A stretch of 64,000 bases of DNA from Chryseobacterium tructae (GCF_030409875.1 NZ_JAUFQR010000001.1:930001-994000); one strand, 5' to 3'. Shown: positions 9,223 to 18,949, numbered from the stretch's first letter. Notes: a model not told the origin generated them from the sequence alone. Numbers and translations: made by a program.

Positions 9223-10834
9223 CTATTCTTTAATGAAAGGGTATTTATTTTGATTAGCAGTTTTCAGAATATAAACACCTTTTGACAAATTATGTATAGG
9301 AATGGAATTTTCCTTACTACTTCCAGATTGTACCAGCTGACCAGCTGCATTATAGATTTCGTATTTCTGATCTTTACTGCCTTTTATATTGATCATGCTT
9401 GTTGCAGGATTAGGAAATAGAACTACCGCTTCTTTGTTGTTTTTTACCTCCCGTGTAGAAAGATTAGGCAATACCAGGTTTTGTGCATAGATACTGCTGG
9501 TAGAATCTGTAGACTTCTTTCCTGAAAAGTGATAACATTTTGCCCATTAAAAGGCTTAAGGGTTGTGATATAAGTTTTAGATGCCGAGAAGGTTGCCATG
9601 GGAAGAGATTGCTGTGGCCAACTGAAATCTCCATTGTTGTTCAGTAATACAGCAGATAAAGTATTAGAATTGGTATCTGTTTTTTTCTGAATGACGAAAA
9701 AAGGATTGCCATTTACCAGATCTAGATCTCCTACATGGTGCATATGATTGTTATCTACCGGAAAAACCTGTTTAGCAGCATCCGTTAGAAGCCTGGTCCC
9801 CATGTTTTTATCAAATTTTTGAACGAATTCTCCACGCATTCCCTGGCTGGAATCCGTATAACTGGAAATAGCCCAGAGATGAGATGAACCCGGTGAAGAA
9901 GCTATTTTTATATCTACCTGATAATTTGAGGAATCTGTGGTAAATTTCATTCCATCATTTCCCCAGGGCAGACTTCCATCAACATTTACTCTTTGTACAT
10001 AACCATATAACGCATTACTATCTGATCCTATAAATGCACAATATACAGAGTTTCCGTCTGTGAAGCTGCTATAATCGGAAGTTACAGAAGTTGTTTTTGT
10101 TGAAATCAATCTAGGAGTACTCCATACAATATTGCCGTTCAGATTGATCTTTTGAGCAAACAATTTAGCATCAATACCTCCTATACTTTTATTGAATAAT
10201 ACAATACACTCATTGTTGGGTAACTCTAATACATTTACAGGTATCGTTTCTTTGGTAAGATCATCAGATTTTATTTCCAGTGGAGTAGGCCAGACTGCCT
10301 GTCCGTTTGGATTAAAGCGCTGAACTTTTGTGTATTTTTCACTAATGGGAGCATATGCTGCCAGAATATCCCCATTGGTTAAAGGAAGAATTTTAGGAAA
10401 AGTGGCTTCACCAAGTGTAATACCATTGGGCCATGCTGAAGTTCCCATTGGCGTTATCTTAAATACATAGCCAGGATTGGTAGTTCTGTACCTGTAACTC
10501 CAAGGTATAGATTGTTGGAAGAATCAACAGCTATTCCATGTACAGCAATATACGTAGACATAGGAATCTGGTTGCTGAGCAAGATACCATTGGCTCCTAA
10601 TTGCCTGTTACCATTCTGATCCAGGATCTGGAGCCATAGTTCAAAATTTTGTGGTGCATTTACTTTTTTCCAATAGGCTACATAGGTTTTCCCATTATTC
10701 ATGGAAGCTGAAAATGCATAAACTTCGGAATCAATATCTATTACTTTTAGGTTTTGATTGAGATCAGGATTCCATTGAGATTTTACTGTTGTAATACTGC
10801 AGATGAATGCAATGAGAAAAAATAGACTTTTCAT
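9223..10834 (-). pseudogene. T9SS-secreted propeller-like protein, two frameshifts
   Basis: Three consecutive minus-strand frames (10834-10454, 10448-9444, 9471-9223) make one protein of about 537 residues. It has a signal peptide (residues 1-19), a body of repeating 'LDQNGNRQLGANGILLS' and 'FNPNGQAVWPTPLEI' strands typical of beta-propeller-like secreted proteins, and a C-terminal type A sorting domain ('LFPNPATSMINIKG...GVYILKT') that directs export by type IX secretion. The joins are repaired by adding an A near 10471 (giving ELPNPGYVFKITPMG) and a T near 9518 (giving VITFSGKKSTDSTSS). Function is unknown. Both breaks lie in short homopolymers. Confidence 0.75.
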
Positions 10835-11628
10835 AATGTGTTGTTTTTAATATCTCTAAAGTATGTGATAAATCTTCAGATCTGTAGAAAAGGGTATGTT
10901 AAATAATGTCAATTTTGCGGTCTGTTTTATAATTCCTTTTAAAAACTAAAAATAATGCTGCGTATCTTGATGTTTAGTGAAAATATAACGATGAATTGGC
11001 TTATAATGATAAAGCTGAATAGTTGGGATAATAGCTAAGTGTATTTTTTAAAAATAAAAGTGACAAGAATGGAGTTTAAAAAAATGATCAGCTAGGTTTT
11101 GGTTAAACAGAACCTCTTTTTATGAATACAAACAAATCAATTAAAACATTGATAGTTTTGTGTTTTATCTCATTTAAATGTGATTTATTTGAGTTGTTAT
11201 TGATTTTTTTGCAATTAATTTATATAATGAATAAAAAATATATTTAAGGAATATTTTTTTATTTAATTGATTATCATTGTGTTAACTGTTTGTTGGAAAT
11301 ATTGTTAATATATTTTTTTGTTCTCGTCACAACCAACATCGGAAATCATTTTATACACAAAATGTAGGAAATGTAATTTTTATATCTATAAATAGTGATT
11401 TTTTTTCGATGAAAAATTACATGAGAAAGTGAAATAATCCTTCTTATGGTCTTTGATTTTTAATTTTTTTTTTCTGTTTTAAATAATGGTTTTTCCTTTC
11501 AGTGCAGCTAATTTTATTGATTGTATTTATTCAAATATTTTTGAGTTATTATTTTTTTTATATAGGCATAATTATGAATTGTAATATTTTATACATTTAA
11601 TAGGTCAAGCCAATCTAAAAATGACAAT
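10835..11628. other. 794-bp AT-rich intergenic region
   Basis: Very AT-rich DNA between a minus-strand and a plus-strand gene, with long T runs near 11225-11320 and 11400-11560. One 41-codon frame (11122-11247, starting MNTNKSIKTLIVLCFISFK) resembles the start of a secreted protein but has no clear support. No RNA gene or convincing promoter could be recognised. The region presumably carries the promoter of the three-gene operon at 11629. Confidence 0.5.
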
Positions 11629-12537
11629 ATGAAATTAGAATTTATTATCTTGATCTTTATTGTTTGTAATATAAAGATCAGTGCGCAAGTTGGTATTTCC
11701 AAGACTGCGGGCTTTCAGCCAGACGTTCGAGCTCAATTGCACGTAAAGCAAGATGATTATGCAACCAGATTACCCAGAGCGAATACGGCATCAGTATTGC
11801 CTGTCTCATTAACTGGTACAACAGGAGATGGAACACAAGGTTCCGTTATCTTTAATCGTGAAACAGGAAGTGTTGTTCAGAATGATGGAACAAGTTGGAA
11901 AATTTCAGATCCTATTGTAACCACCATGAAGAATAATAAAATGGCTCGTTTTATAAGAAATGCTACCGTTACTACGACGTGTGATCCGTGTGTGCTTTTG
12001 CCATTCCCAAACTGTATTCTTGGATCTAATCAACAGTGCGCTGCAGTAGATGTCCCTTTTACTACAGGAATACCAGCACTGAATGAAATTTCAACCGATG
12101 TAGACTTATTAAGTACAACAAGTAATGTCATCAACTTTAAAACAAGAGGGCTTTATAAAGTATCATTTAAAAGTGGTGCAATTAATGTAGGAACTCCTAC
12201 TTGCATTGGAGCGTCTACCAACTTGTATTCCAGACTGAATTTAGAAGTTAGTTCCGACAATGGAACAACATGGAAGCCTGTTAATAATACAGTAAGTAAT
12301 ACTACAGGCGGATTACTTTCATTAGGCTCAATACCCGTTGGATCTATAGATGTAGGCCAGTCGCTTGCATTTACTTATGTAGGCGTTTTTAATGTGAATG
12401 ACAGAGCAAGGCTAAGGTTTTATGGTAACCAGACTATGCTGGTAGGTGGTTGTTTGGGAAATAATATGTTTTTTGCCATGAACACGACTGGAAATTCTAT
12501 ATCAGATATTATTGTTGAAAAAATAAATATGCAATAA
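11629..12537 (+). CDS. Secreted protein of unknown function (operon gene 1 of 3)
   Basis: A 302-residue protein with signal peptide about 1-19 ('IKISAQVGI'). After a short linker it has 'GSVIFNRETGSVVQNDGTSWKIS' (about 73-95), a pattern repeated in the next two genes, and then a beta-rich domain with four cysteines grouped at about 120-140 ('TTCDPCVLLPFPNCILGSNQQCA'-like segment) and two more later. The domain end 'RLRFYGNQTMLVGGCLGNNMFFAM' suggests a C1q/TNF-like beta sandwich, but this is inference. No membrane anchor or T9SS tail is visible. It is followed after one base by the next gene. Confidence 0.7.
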   Translation: MKLEFIILIFIVCNIKISAQVGISKTAGFQPDVRAQLHVKQDDYATRLPRANTASVLPVSLTGTTGDGTQGSVIFNRETGSVVQNDGTSWKISDPIVTTMKNNKMARFIRNATVTTTCDPCVLLPFPNCILGSNQQCAAVDVPFTTGIPALNEISTDVDLLSTTSNVINFKTRGLYKVSFKSGAINVGTPTCIGASTNLYSRLNLEVSSDNGTTWKPVNNTVSNTTGGLLSLGSIPVGSIDVGQSLAFTYVGVFNVNDRARLRFYGNQTMLVGGCLGNNMFFAMNTTGNSISDIIVEKINMQ

Positions 12538-12538
12538 G

Positions 12539-13369
12539 ATGAAAAAGGTTACATTAATAATTATAGCGCTTTTTAGCCAATATTTTCTATACGCTCAAGT
12601 TGGTATTGGTGGCAACATCTACAGCACAAAAAATATTGTAAAAGTTATGGATGGAACTAAAGGTACCATACTTCCTTATTCCAATAGCTTTACCTCATTT
12701 CCACAATATAACGCCGGAGTAACAGATGTATTTAACGATTATCCCAACCTAGTGGGAGGACTTATTTACAATAAAAGTGACGATCAATATTATAAATATG
12801 ATGGTTATGCTTGGAATCCTGCAAGGCAAATTCAGGGAATATATCAGTTTAAAGGCTCAAGACTGGGAATTTCTTCAGGAATTTCAATCCCTTGTATTGC
12901 TTTCGGTTTAGGAATATGCCTCTCAACAGGTTCTGCTGTTTATTTAGCTCCTGATGATAAAAGTGAAGTTCTTGTGGATAATCTTACCTTAAAAAATGCA
13001 AGTACTGTAACAATAAAACTAGCAGGAATCTATGATGTAGGTGCTGCTTTAGGCTTTACCGGCGGATCTCTTGGTGCCCAGGTTGGGGTTACAGAGTTTA
13101 AATTAACATTACAAGTTAGATATACTTCTGGCGGAGCATGGGAAACCATCGTTACCAAGTCAAACTATTCCCTCATATTTGTTATTGATACCAATGGAAA
13201 TAAGACATGCAGTTTTGCCCATACTCTTTCATTACCAGTAGGAGCAGAGCTAAGAGTTATCCCTACTATCAGAACCATTGGTGGATCAGGAGGTTCACTG
13301 GCGGCTTATGGTACCGATCCTAATTCAATCAATTCTTACCTCGCAGCACGTTTAATTAAAGCTTATTAA
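12539..13369 (+). CDS. Secreted protein of unknown function (operon gene 2 of 3)
   Basis: A 276-residue exported protein (signal peptide about 1-19, 'LYAQVGIGG'). It shares the layout of its neighbours: signal peptide, segment about 55-90 ending 'LIYNKSDDQYYKYDGYAWNPARQI', then a beta-rich C-terminal domain with 'KNASTVTIKLAGIYDVGAALGF' and 'SLPVGAELRVIPTIRTIGGS'. It contains a small hydrophobic Gly/Cys-rich stretch ('CIAFGLGICLSTGSAVYLA'). The start codon follows the previous stop with one base between, so translation is probably coupled. Function unknown. Confidence 0.7.
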   Translation: MKKVTLIIIALFSQYFLYAQVGIGGNIYSTKNIVKVMDGTKGTILPYSNSFTSFPQYNAGVTDVFNDYPNLVGGLIYNKSDDQYYKYDGYAWNPARQIQGIYQFKGSRLGISSGISIPCIAFGLGICLSTGSAVYLAPDDKSEVLVDNLTLKNASTVTIKLAGIYDVGAALGFTGGSLGAQVGVTEFKLTLQVRYTSGGAWETIVTKSNYSLIFVIDTNGNKTCSFAHTLSLPVGAELRVIPTIRTIGGSGGSLAAYGTDPNSINSYLAARLIKAY

Positions 13370-13370
13370 G

Positions 13371-14147
13371 ATGAAAAAATATTTATTCGGACTGTCTTTA
13401 TTGGCAATCAATATTTACAGTGCACAGGTGAATTTCACCAATATCTCTAATCCGGACTCTAATGCCAGTGGAAATGATAAAGTAATGATGTATATTACCA
13501 ATACCAGTGAAGCAACTGGTGTAAAAGGTTTTGGACTTCCGGCGGTAAATACAGCAATAGACCTTCCTTATACGGGAGCAAGTGCTCCAGCAACAAGAAT
13601 AGAAGAGTTGAGAGGAATGCTTTTGTTTGTTAAAAGCACAGGTGAGGTCATGGTCTTTGATGGTTTGGTATGGAGCAAAGCTTTTGAAATAGAATCTGAC
13701 AATATTTCAAGATTTCAGCTGAATTCTGTTTCAACCACTACTGGTTCTGTTTTTTTACCTATCAATAGTACTATTGATAAGTCCAATTTTCTTGCAGATC
13801 CATTAAAGCTTAAAACAAATGTTCCAACAACAGGAGCCAATCTTAACCGGTTGTATATTAGGCAAACTGGATTGTATAGAATTAATCTGAATCTTAATTT
13901 TACAGGACCAGCAGGATCTTTTAGTAACAGATTGGGAGCCAGTTTATATCTGAATGATGTGAAAAGGTTTCAATTATTGGAAGATACCGTTAATTTTGAC
14001 GGAACCAATCGAAAGATCAGTTTAGATATTTCAGTGTATGCTGTTCAGGGACAGTATATTACTCTGGATGCTATTTCTGAAGTAGGAGGAACTACAGCTT
14101 ATACCGTAACGACAGACAGCTATGTAACTGTAGAAAAAGTATTATAA
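13371..14147 (+). CDS. Secreted protein of unknown function (operon gene 3 of 3)
   Basis: A 258-residue exported protein (signal peptide about 1-18, 'NIYSAQVNF'). It repeats the operon's pattern: 'RGMLLFVKSTGEVMVFDGLVWSKAFE' at about 84-109 and a beta-sandwich-like C-terminal domain ('TGLYRINLNLNFTGPAG', 'NRKISLDISVYAVQGQYITLDA'). Compared with genes 1 and 2 it has no cysteine cluster. One base separates it from gene 2, and a strong terminator follows, so the three genes form one transcription unit. Function unknown; surface structure or adhesion is a guess. Confidence 0.7.
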   Translation: MKKYLFGLSLLAINIYSAQVNFTNISNPDSNASGNDKVMMYITNTSEATGVKGFGLPAVNTAIDLPYTGASAPATRIEELRGMLLFVKSTGEVMVFDGLVWSKAFEIESDNISRFQLNSVSTTTGSVFLPINSTIDKSNFLADPLKLKTNVPTTGANLNRLYIRQTGLYRINLNLNFTGPAGSFSNRLGASLYLNDVKRFQLLEDTVNFDGTNRKISLDISVYAVQGQYITLDAISEVGGTTAYTVTTDSYVTVEKVL

Positions 14148-14175
14148 GATAAAACAAACCTTAATATTTCAATTG

Positions 14176-14210
14176 AAAGTCACTCTTAATGTACTAAGAG
14201 TGACTTTTTT
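14176..14210 (+). terminator. Terminator after the secreted-protein operon
   Basis: AAAGTCACTCTTA pairs with TAAGAGTGACTTT around ATGTAC, followed by T run. The stem is 13 bp and perfect. Confidence 0.9.
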
Positions 14211-14275
14211 ATTCTTTACCAATAATTTCGGCATTTGCTGAATCTTTTATAGCTTTGCTGAAATTTTTTGAGACA

Positions 14276-15456
14276 ATGGAAATGCACAAAGATTTTTTTA
14301 TATACCAGGCACAAACCACAAAATTTGCTGCAGGTTTTGAAGTTGAAAAAGCAGAAGGGAATTATATTTATGGCACAGATGGAAGAAAATATCTTGATTT
14401 TGTAGCAGGAGTTTCCGCCAATACCTTAGGGCATTCACATCCAAAAATAGTCAATGCGATCAAGGAGCAAGCCGATAAATATCTTCACGTAATGGTGTAC
14501 GGAGAATATGCTCAGGAAAAACCCATAGCATTATGTAAATTACTGGCAGAAGCAACTCCGGAACCTTTGGAGGTAACCTATTTGGTAAATAGTGGTGCTG
14601 AAGCTATTGATGGAAGCTTGAAATTAGCTAAAAGATATACGGGGAGAGAAGAAATTATTTCCTTTAAAAATTCTTATCATGGAAATACCCATGGAGCATT
14701 AAGTGTTTCAGGAAATGAAAATCATAAAAGAGAGTTTCGTCCCTTATTGCCCATGATTACTTTTATCGAATTCAATAATGAAAATGAGTTTGATAAAATC
14801 ACTGAAAAAACAGCGTGTGTAATTCTTGAAACTATTCAAGGGGCTGCCGGATTCCTGGTTCCGAATGATGATTATCTGATCAAATTGAAAGAAGATGTGA
14901 AGAAGTAGGAGCTCTTTTGATTCTTGACGAGATCCAACCTGGATTTGGTAGAACAGGAAAACTATTCTCATTTGAACATTTTGGAATTGTTCCGGATATT
15001 CTTGTTATGGGAAAAGGAATGGGAGGGGGTGTTCCGGTAGGAGCATTTATGAGTTCCAAAAAAATCATGGAAACCTTATCTCATTCTCCAAAGTTAGGAC
15101 ACGTTACTACTTTTGGAGGAAATCCACTGATCGCAGCAGCGAGCTATGCTACTTTGAAAGAAGTACTGGAAAGTGGCTTAATGGAAGAAGTTGAGGAAAA
15201 AGAAAAACTATTCAGAGAACTTCTGGTTCATCCTAAAATTAAAAATATTAATGGTAAAGGATTAATGCTTGCCGTTAATCTCGGAGAGCCGGAATATACA
15301 TTAGGCGTAGCTAAAAAATGTATGGAAAGAGGACTTATTGTTTTCTGGCAGTTATACAGAAATGAATATTTGAGAATCTCTCCACCGCTTACCTTATCTC
15401 TTGATGAAATCAGAAAAGGTTGTCAGATCATACTTGATATTCTTAATGAAGATTAA
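14276..15456 (+). pseudogene. Class III aminotransferase (ArgD/ornithine-type), split by a frameshift
   Basis: PLP-dependent fold-type I aminotransferase of about 394 residues, read in two frames that meet near 14897. The first frame holds 'VNSGAEAIDGSLKLAKRYTGR' and 'SYHGNTHGALSVSG'; the second has 'LILDEIQPGFGRTGKLFSFE' and the PLP lysine in 'ILVMGKGMGGGVPVGAF'. Adding one A in gaaag (giving LKERCEEVGALLILDEIQ) restores the frame. The family includes acetylornithine, ornithine and 4-aminobutyrate aminotransferases; the substrate cannot be assigned. ATG 14276 is preferred to a TTG at 14255; ATG 14282 is also possible. All catalytic blocks are intact, so an artefactual break is likely. Confidence 0.8.
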
Positions 15457-15462
15457 AGATAA

Positions 15463-15490
15463 AGTCTCTCCAAACGGAGGGATTTTTTTT
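15463..15490 (+). terminator. Terminator after aminotransferase gene
   Basis: TCTCTCC-aaac-GGAGGGA stem with one G-U pair, followed by eight T. Confidence 0.7.
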
Positions 15491-15645
15491 ATGCTTTACA
15501 TCGTAGTTTTATAGGTTCATACTTAACATAATACGTATTTATAATCTCTGATAAATATCATGCAGATTCTTTAAAAAAGTAACTGCAATTTTGTGTAATA
15601 AAAAAATTAATTTATATATTGCGGGACGATAAAAACAAAGATTAT

Positions 15646-16032
15646 ATGGCGAAACATAAAGTCCATTACGAATTTCCAATGCACTGTTTATCAGAGATTT
15701 TATACGAATATCTGGCTACTGCAGAGGGATTGTCTGAATGGTTTGCGGATGAGGTTACAGAGAAAGGCGATGATTTCTTTTTTAGCTGGGGCGGAGGTCC
15801 TGCTGAAAAGGCCACTTTGATCAGATATAAGCCTGAAGGTTTCGTGCGTTTTAGATGGGAAGAAGATGAAGGAACGAAAAACTTCTTTGAAATGACTATC
15901 ACAATAGATGATATTACAGAAGATTTAGCACTTAATATTACAGATTTCTGTGAAGAAGGTGATGAAGATGAAAACGCAATGTATTGGGAAAATCTTATTG
16001 AAAACCTCAGAATAAAATTAGGTGCTGCATAA
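15646..16032 (+). CDS. START-like domain protein (SRPBCC fold)
   Basis: A 128-residue acidic protein starting MAKHKVHYEFPMHC. 'EGLSEWFADEVTEKGDDFFFSWGGGPAEKATLIRYKPEGFVRFRWEED' matches the START-like/AHSA1 hydrophobic-pocket fold widely conserved in Bacteroidetes. ATG 15646 is preferred over an upstream TTG at 15619 because the conserved N terminus begins there. Upstream TATATTGC at about 15616 resembles a -7 box. No ligand is known. The following class IV aminotransferase-like gene lies 78 bases downstream on the same strand and may be cotranscribed. Confidence 0.8.
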   Translation: MAKHKVHYEFPMHCLSEILYEYLATAEGLSEWFADEVTEKGDDFFFSWGGGPAEKATLIRYKPEGFVRFRWEEDEGTKNFFEMTITIDDITEDLALNITDFCEEGDEDENAMYWENLIENLRIKLGAA

Positions 16033-16110
16033 TGTAGACCTATATCAAATGATAAAACTGATGAACGATTTATCGTTCATTATTTTTTTGTAAATAAATC
16101 ACATCAAAAT

Positions 16111-16926
16111 TTGGAAAATCAATATTTTACATCTGACGCATTAAATGTGAAAAATAGAGCCTTTCTTTGGGGCGATGCAGTGAAGGTTTCTTTCTTTATA
16201 AGAAACAACGGATTGATCATGGATGAAGAATGCTATTTCTTCCTGATGGCTTCCATGAGAAAGATGAGAATGAATATTCCCTTAACCTATACACTGGAAT
16301 TTTTCCAGTCACTATTCCAAAAGGATATCATAGAAGGTAAAGGAATACAGAATGGAATTATCAATTTTCAGGTATTTAGAAATCAGGATGCTCCAACATT
16401 GGCGAAATCTTCAATTTCCTACTTTTATGAAGTGGTAGAGGTAGATGATATACTAGCTGTTCAACAAAGACCCTTGGAAATGGATATGATCAAGGAAATC
16501 AATGTGAATAATAACCTCTTAAGTAATATTAGAGTACATTGTCCGGAAAATATTTATGGTGGAATTTATGCCCAGGAAAATGATCTTGATGATGTTATCC
16601 TTTTAAATCCTAATAAAAGAATTGCCCGTACTACTTCTGGTAATCTTTTATTTATGGAAGGAAATATTATTAAAGTTCCCAAGCAAACAGAAGGAGCTTA
16701 CATTTCTCCTTTAATGGAAAATTTTGTTACTTTCTTACATAAAAATAACCTGGCTGATATCCAGGAACATGAGATTATTGCATTTGAATCTCAGAAAGCA
16801 GAAGAGATTCTGATGATTTCTGATGAAAAAGGCATATTTTCTGTAGGTAAAATAAGGAATAAAACCTTTGAAACTTCCCGATTCACAGAATTGGTAGAAA
16901 GTTGGAAAAAGAGTTTTAACTCATAA
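16111..16926 (+). CDS. Class IV aminotransferase-like protein, PLP lysine not evident
   Basis: A 271-residue protein with the fold-type IV PLP layout: 'NRAFLWGDAVKVSFFIRNNGLIMDEECYFFLM' (15-46) corresponds to the usual GD-x-hydrophobic start, and 'DVILLNPNKRIARTTSGNLLFMEG' (161-184) to the EGTGxN block of branched-chain aminotransferases and 4-amino-4-deoxychorismate lyases. The glutamate of that block is replaced, and the position where the PLP lysine is expected (about 138-139, in 'LLSNIRVH') is Ser/Asn. It may be a non-catalytic or divergent member. The start codon is TTG at 16111; the N terminus it gives (MENQYFTSDALNVKNRAFLWGD) is family-like. Confidence 0.75.
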   Translation: MENQYFTSDALNVKNRAFLWGDAVKVSFFIRNNGLIMDEECYFFLMASMRKMRMNIPLTYTLEFFQSLFQKDIIEGKGIQNGIINFQVFRNQDAPTLAKSSISYFYEVVEVDDILAVQQRPLEMDMIKEINVNNNLLSNIRVHCPENIYGGIYAQENDLDDVILLNPNKRIARTTSGNLLFMEGNIIKVPKQTEGAYISPLMENFVTFLHKNNLADIQEHEIIAFESQKAEEILMISDEKGIFSVGKIRNKTFETSRFTELVESWKKSFNS

Positions 16927-16934
16927 AAATTGAC

Positions 16935-16980
16935 AAACCCGGTAAACAACAACATTACAAAGTCCTTTACCGGGTTTTAT
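16935..16980. terminator. Bidirectional terminator between convergent genes
   Basis: AAACCCGGTAAA (16935-16946) pairs with TTTACCGGGTTT (16966-16977), a 12-bp stem that can serve both the aminotransferase-like gene and the amidase gene. Confidence 0.8.
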
Positions 16981-17009
16981 TCTGATAAAATCAGAAATTG
17001 TTTCTTTAT

Positions 17010-17588
17010 TTAATTTCCGTTGATGATGTCAACGAATTTTCTTGCGATTTCTGCCTGTCCATTTTCACTGGTGATATAAGCTCTGTCTGAAGAATTATTG
17101 ATAAATCCCAGTTCTACCAATACAGCAGGGGCTTTGGTTTCTCTTAAAATATGAAAATTGCGCTCCTCAATTTTACGAACTTTGAATTTTTTATAGATTT
17201 TTCCAGCCAGTTTTTTAGACTCTTCAGCATTTTGAACGTATATTTCAGCTCCATGTTTAGTCTCTTCCTCAGGTGAAGTGTTCACATGAAGTGAAATGAC
17301 CATTTCCGGGTTCAATTTATTAATAAGATTGGTTCTTTCAGAAAGGCTGGGATAAGTATCTTCACTTCTTATTAAAATCACCTCATATTGATCTTGTTTT
17401 CCACTAAGTTTTTGAATTTCCTTAGCAATACTTAAGGTGATATCTTTTTCAGTAAAATTACCATATACGGCTCCATGATCATGACCTCCATGGCCAGCAT
17501 CTATGACAATGTATTTCTTGTTGAGAGGAGTAAATGATAAAAAGGTGGTCGAAAAGATTGATAAAGCAAGTAATGTAATACCTTTCAT
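17010..17588 (-). CDS. N-acetylmuramoyl-L-alanine amidase (Amidase_3)
   Basis: Exported zinc amidase of 192 residues that cleaves the bond between MurNAc and the peptide stem of peptidoglycan. Signal peptide about 1-20. The zinc ligands are visible: H33 in 'VIDAGHGGHDHGA', E47 in 'GNFTEKDI' and the His of 'VISLHVN' (about 100); the catalytic glutamate is in 'VLVELGFINN' near 157. The protein is a bare catalytic domain without SPOR, LysM or AMIN regions. It lies convergent to the aminotransferase-like gene and upstream of yqgE in reverse orientation order. Confidence 0.92.
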   Translation of the reverse strand: MKGITLLALSIFSTTFLSFTPLNKKYIVIDAGHGGHDHGAVYGNFTEKDITLSIAKEIQKLSGKQDQYEVILIRSEDTYPSLSERTNLINKLNPEMVISLHVNTSPEEETKHGAEIYVQNAEESKKLAGKIYKKFKVRKIEERNFHILRETKAPAVLVELGFINNSSDRAYITSENGQAEIARKFVDIINGN

Positions 17589-17691
17589 CTCAGTAATTTT
17601 GGTTTTTCAAAGAACGTGAAAACTTTCTTTAAAATTGGTTAACAAAATCCTAAAATTTGTTAATTATTTTACTGATTTGAAAAAGATATAC

Positions 17692-18243
17692 TTAATTCAG
17701 TGAGATATCCTCAGGTGAATTGGCCCAAAGTAAAAACTCACCGCCTAGATTCTGCATGATAGATTTCCATAAAGTTTGATCATTTGGAAGAGTATAATCT
17801 AAATTATAAACATCTACTACCGTCCACATTTTTCTCTGAACTTCACTATCCAATTGATTAGGAGCCCATCCAGAATATCCTGAAAATATTTTTACATTAT
17901 GAATATCCAGTTCATTGGCCAATACAGCATTGATGATACGTTCTATATCTTCAGTAAGGTAATATTCATCGGCAATGTCAGTGTAGATCTCAGTCACTTT
18001 TTCATTCCCTTTTACAATGAAAAATACCTTGTCATTTTCCACAGGACCACCATCATATACCTCGATTTTAAAATCAAAGAAATCTTTGAATTTACTGCTC
18101 ATCTGGCTATTCTTTTTGTTCAGTATCAAACCAAAAGCTCCGCTTTCGTTATGTTCAATAACCAATACTACCGATCTGGAAAAAATATCGCCGGAAATGT
18201 CAGGTGTCGAGATTAATATTTTACCTTTGTATGAATGATTCAT
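17692..18243 (-). CDS. YqgE/AlgH family protein
   Basis: A 183-residue cytoplasmic protein starting MNHSYKGKILISTPDISGD. Family marks are 'SRSVVLVIEHNESGAFGLILNKK' and 'YDGGPVENDKVFFIVKG', and 'IFSGYSGWAPNQLDSEV' near residue 130. Despite the AlgH name its role is not settled. The start at 18243 is chosen because the family's conserved N terminus begins there; the frame extends further to 18351 but that extension overlaps the pdxH start region on the other strand. It is divergent from pdxH with only 24 bases between the start codons. Confidence 0.88.
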   Translation of the reverse strand: MNHSYKGKILISTPDISGDIFSRSVVLVIEHNESGAFGLILNKKNSQMSSKFKDFFDFKIEVYDGGPVENDKVFFIVKGNEKVTEIYTDIADEYYLTEDIERIINAVLANELDIHNVKIFSGYSGWAPNQLDSEVQRKMWTVVDVYNLDYTLPNDQTLWKSIMQNLGGEFLLWANSPEDISLN

Positions 18244-18267
18244 ACTCAAATTTAATAAAAAATATTT

Positions 18268-18909
18268 ATGGAAAACCTGCACGATAAAAGAAAAGTGTAT
18301 GATAAATCCCAACTTATTGAAAGTGAGATAAAACAAAATCCAATTGAGCAATTTAGGGATTGGTTTTTGGAGGCCAGTGAGAGTGATATGATCTCAGAAG
18401 CTAATGCTATGGCGGTTTCTACAGTAGAAGAAGATGGTTGTCCCAGGACAAGAATGGTACTACTGAAGGCATATACTCATGAAGGATTTATTTTCTATAC
18501 CAATTACAATAGCAAAAAAGGAAAAGCAATAGAACATAACCATAAGGCTTGTTTGCACTTCTTCTGGCCTAATCTGGAACGGCAGATCATTATTAAAGCT
18601 AACCTTGAAAAAGTAGCTGAGAATCTAAGTGATGGCTATTTTCATTCAAGACCGAAGGGAAGCCAATTGGGGGCAGCAGTTTCTCCACAGAGTCAGGAAA
18701 TTCCTAACCGTGAATTTTTAGAAGAAAAATTAAAGAATCTGGAGAAAGAATACGAAAATGCAGAAGTTCCAAGACCTGATCATTGGGGAGGGTATCTTGC
18801 AAAACCTTATGAAATTGAATTCTGGCAGGGAAGACCTAATCGCCTCCATGACAGGATTGTATATACATTGGAAGATCTGGACTGGAAGATTTCACGACTG
18901 GCTCCATAA
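18268..18909 (+). CDS. pdxH: Pyridoxamine/pyridoxine 5'-phosphate oxidase
   Basis: FMN enzyme of 213 residues that oxidises PNP or PMP to pyridoxal 5'-phosphate. Conserved blocks are all present: 'PRTRMVLLKAYTHEGFIFYTNYNSKKG' (FMN and substrate binding), 'RQIIIKANLEKV', 'GSQLGAAVSPQSQ' and the C-terminal signature 'EFWQGRPNRLHDRIVY...WKISRLAP'. Length is exact for the family. It supplies the cofactor used by both aminotransferase-type proteins nearby, though that link may be fortuitous. Confidence 0.96.
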   Translation: MENLHDKRKVYDKSQLIESEIKQNPIEQFRDWFLEASESDMISEANAMAVSTVEEDGCPRTRMVLLKAYTHEGFIFYTNYNSKKGKAIEHNHKACLHFFWPNLERQIIIKANLEKVAENLSDGYFHSRPKGSQLGAAVSPQSQEIPNREFLEEKLKNLEKEYENAEVPRPDHWGGYLAKPYEIEFWQGRPNRLHDRIVYTLEDLDWKISRLAP

Positions 18910-18949
18910 GATAGAAGATCATGAGGTCTCTATGAAATAATAACATTGA

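Noticed and set aside
11122..11247. A 41-codon frame in the AT-rich gap with a signal-peptide-like start
   Set aside because: Hydrophobic AT-rich codons mimic signal peptides by chance; no conserved features and no clear promoter. Kept only as part of the gap description.
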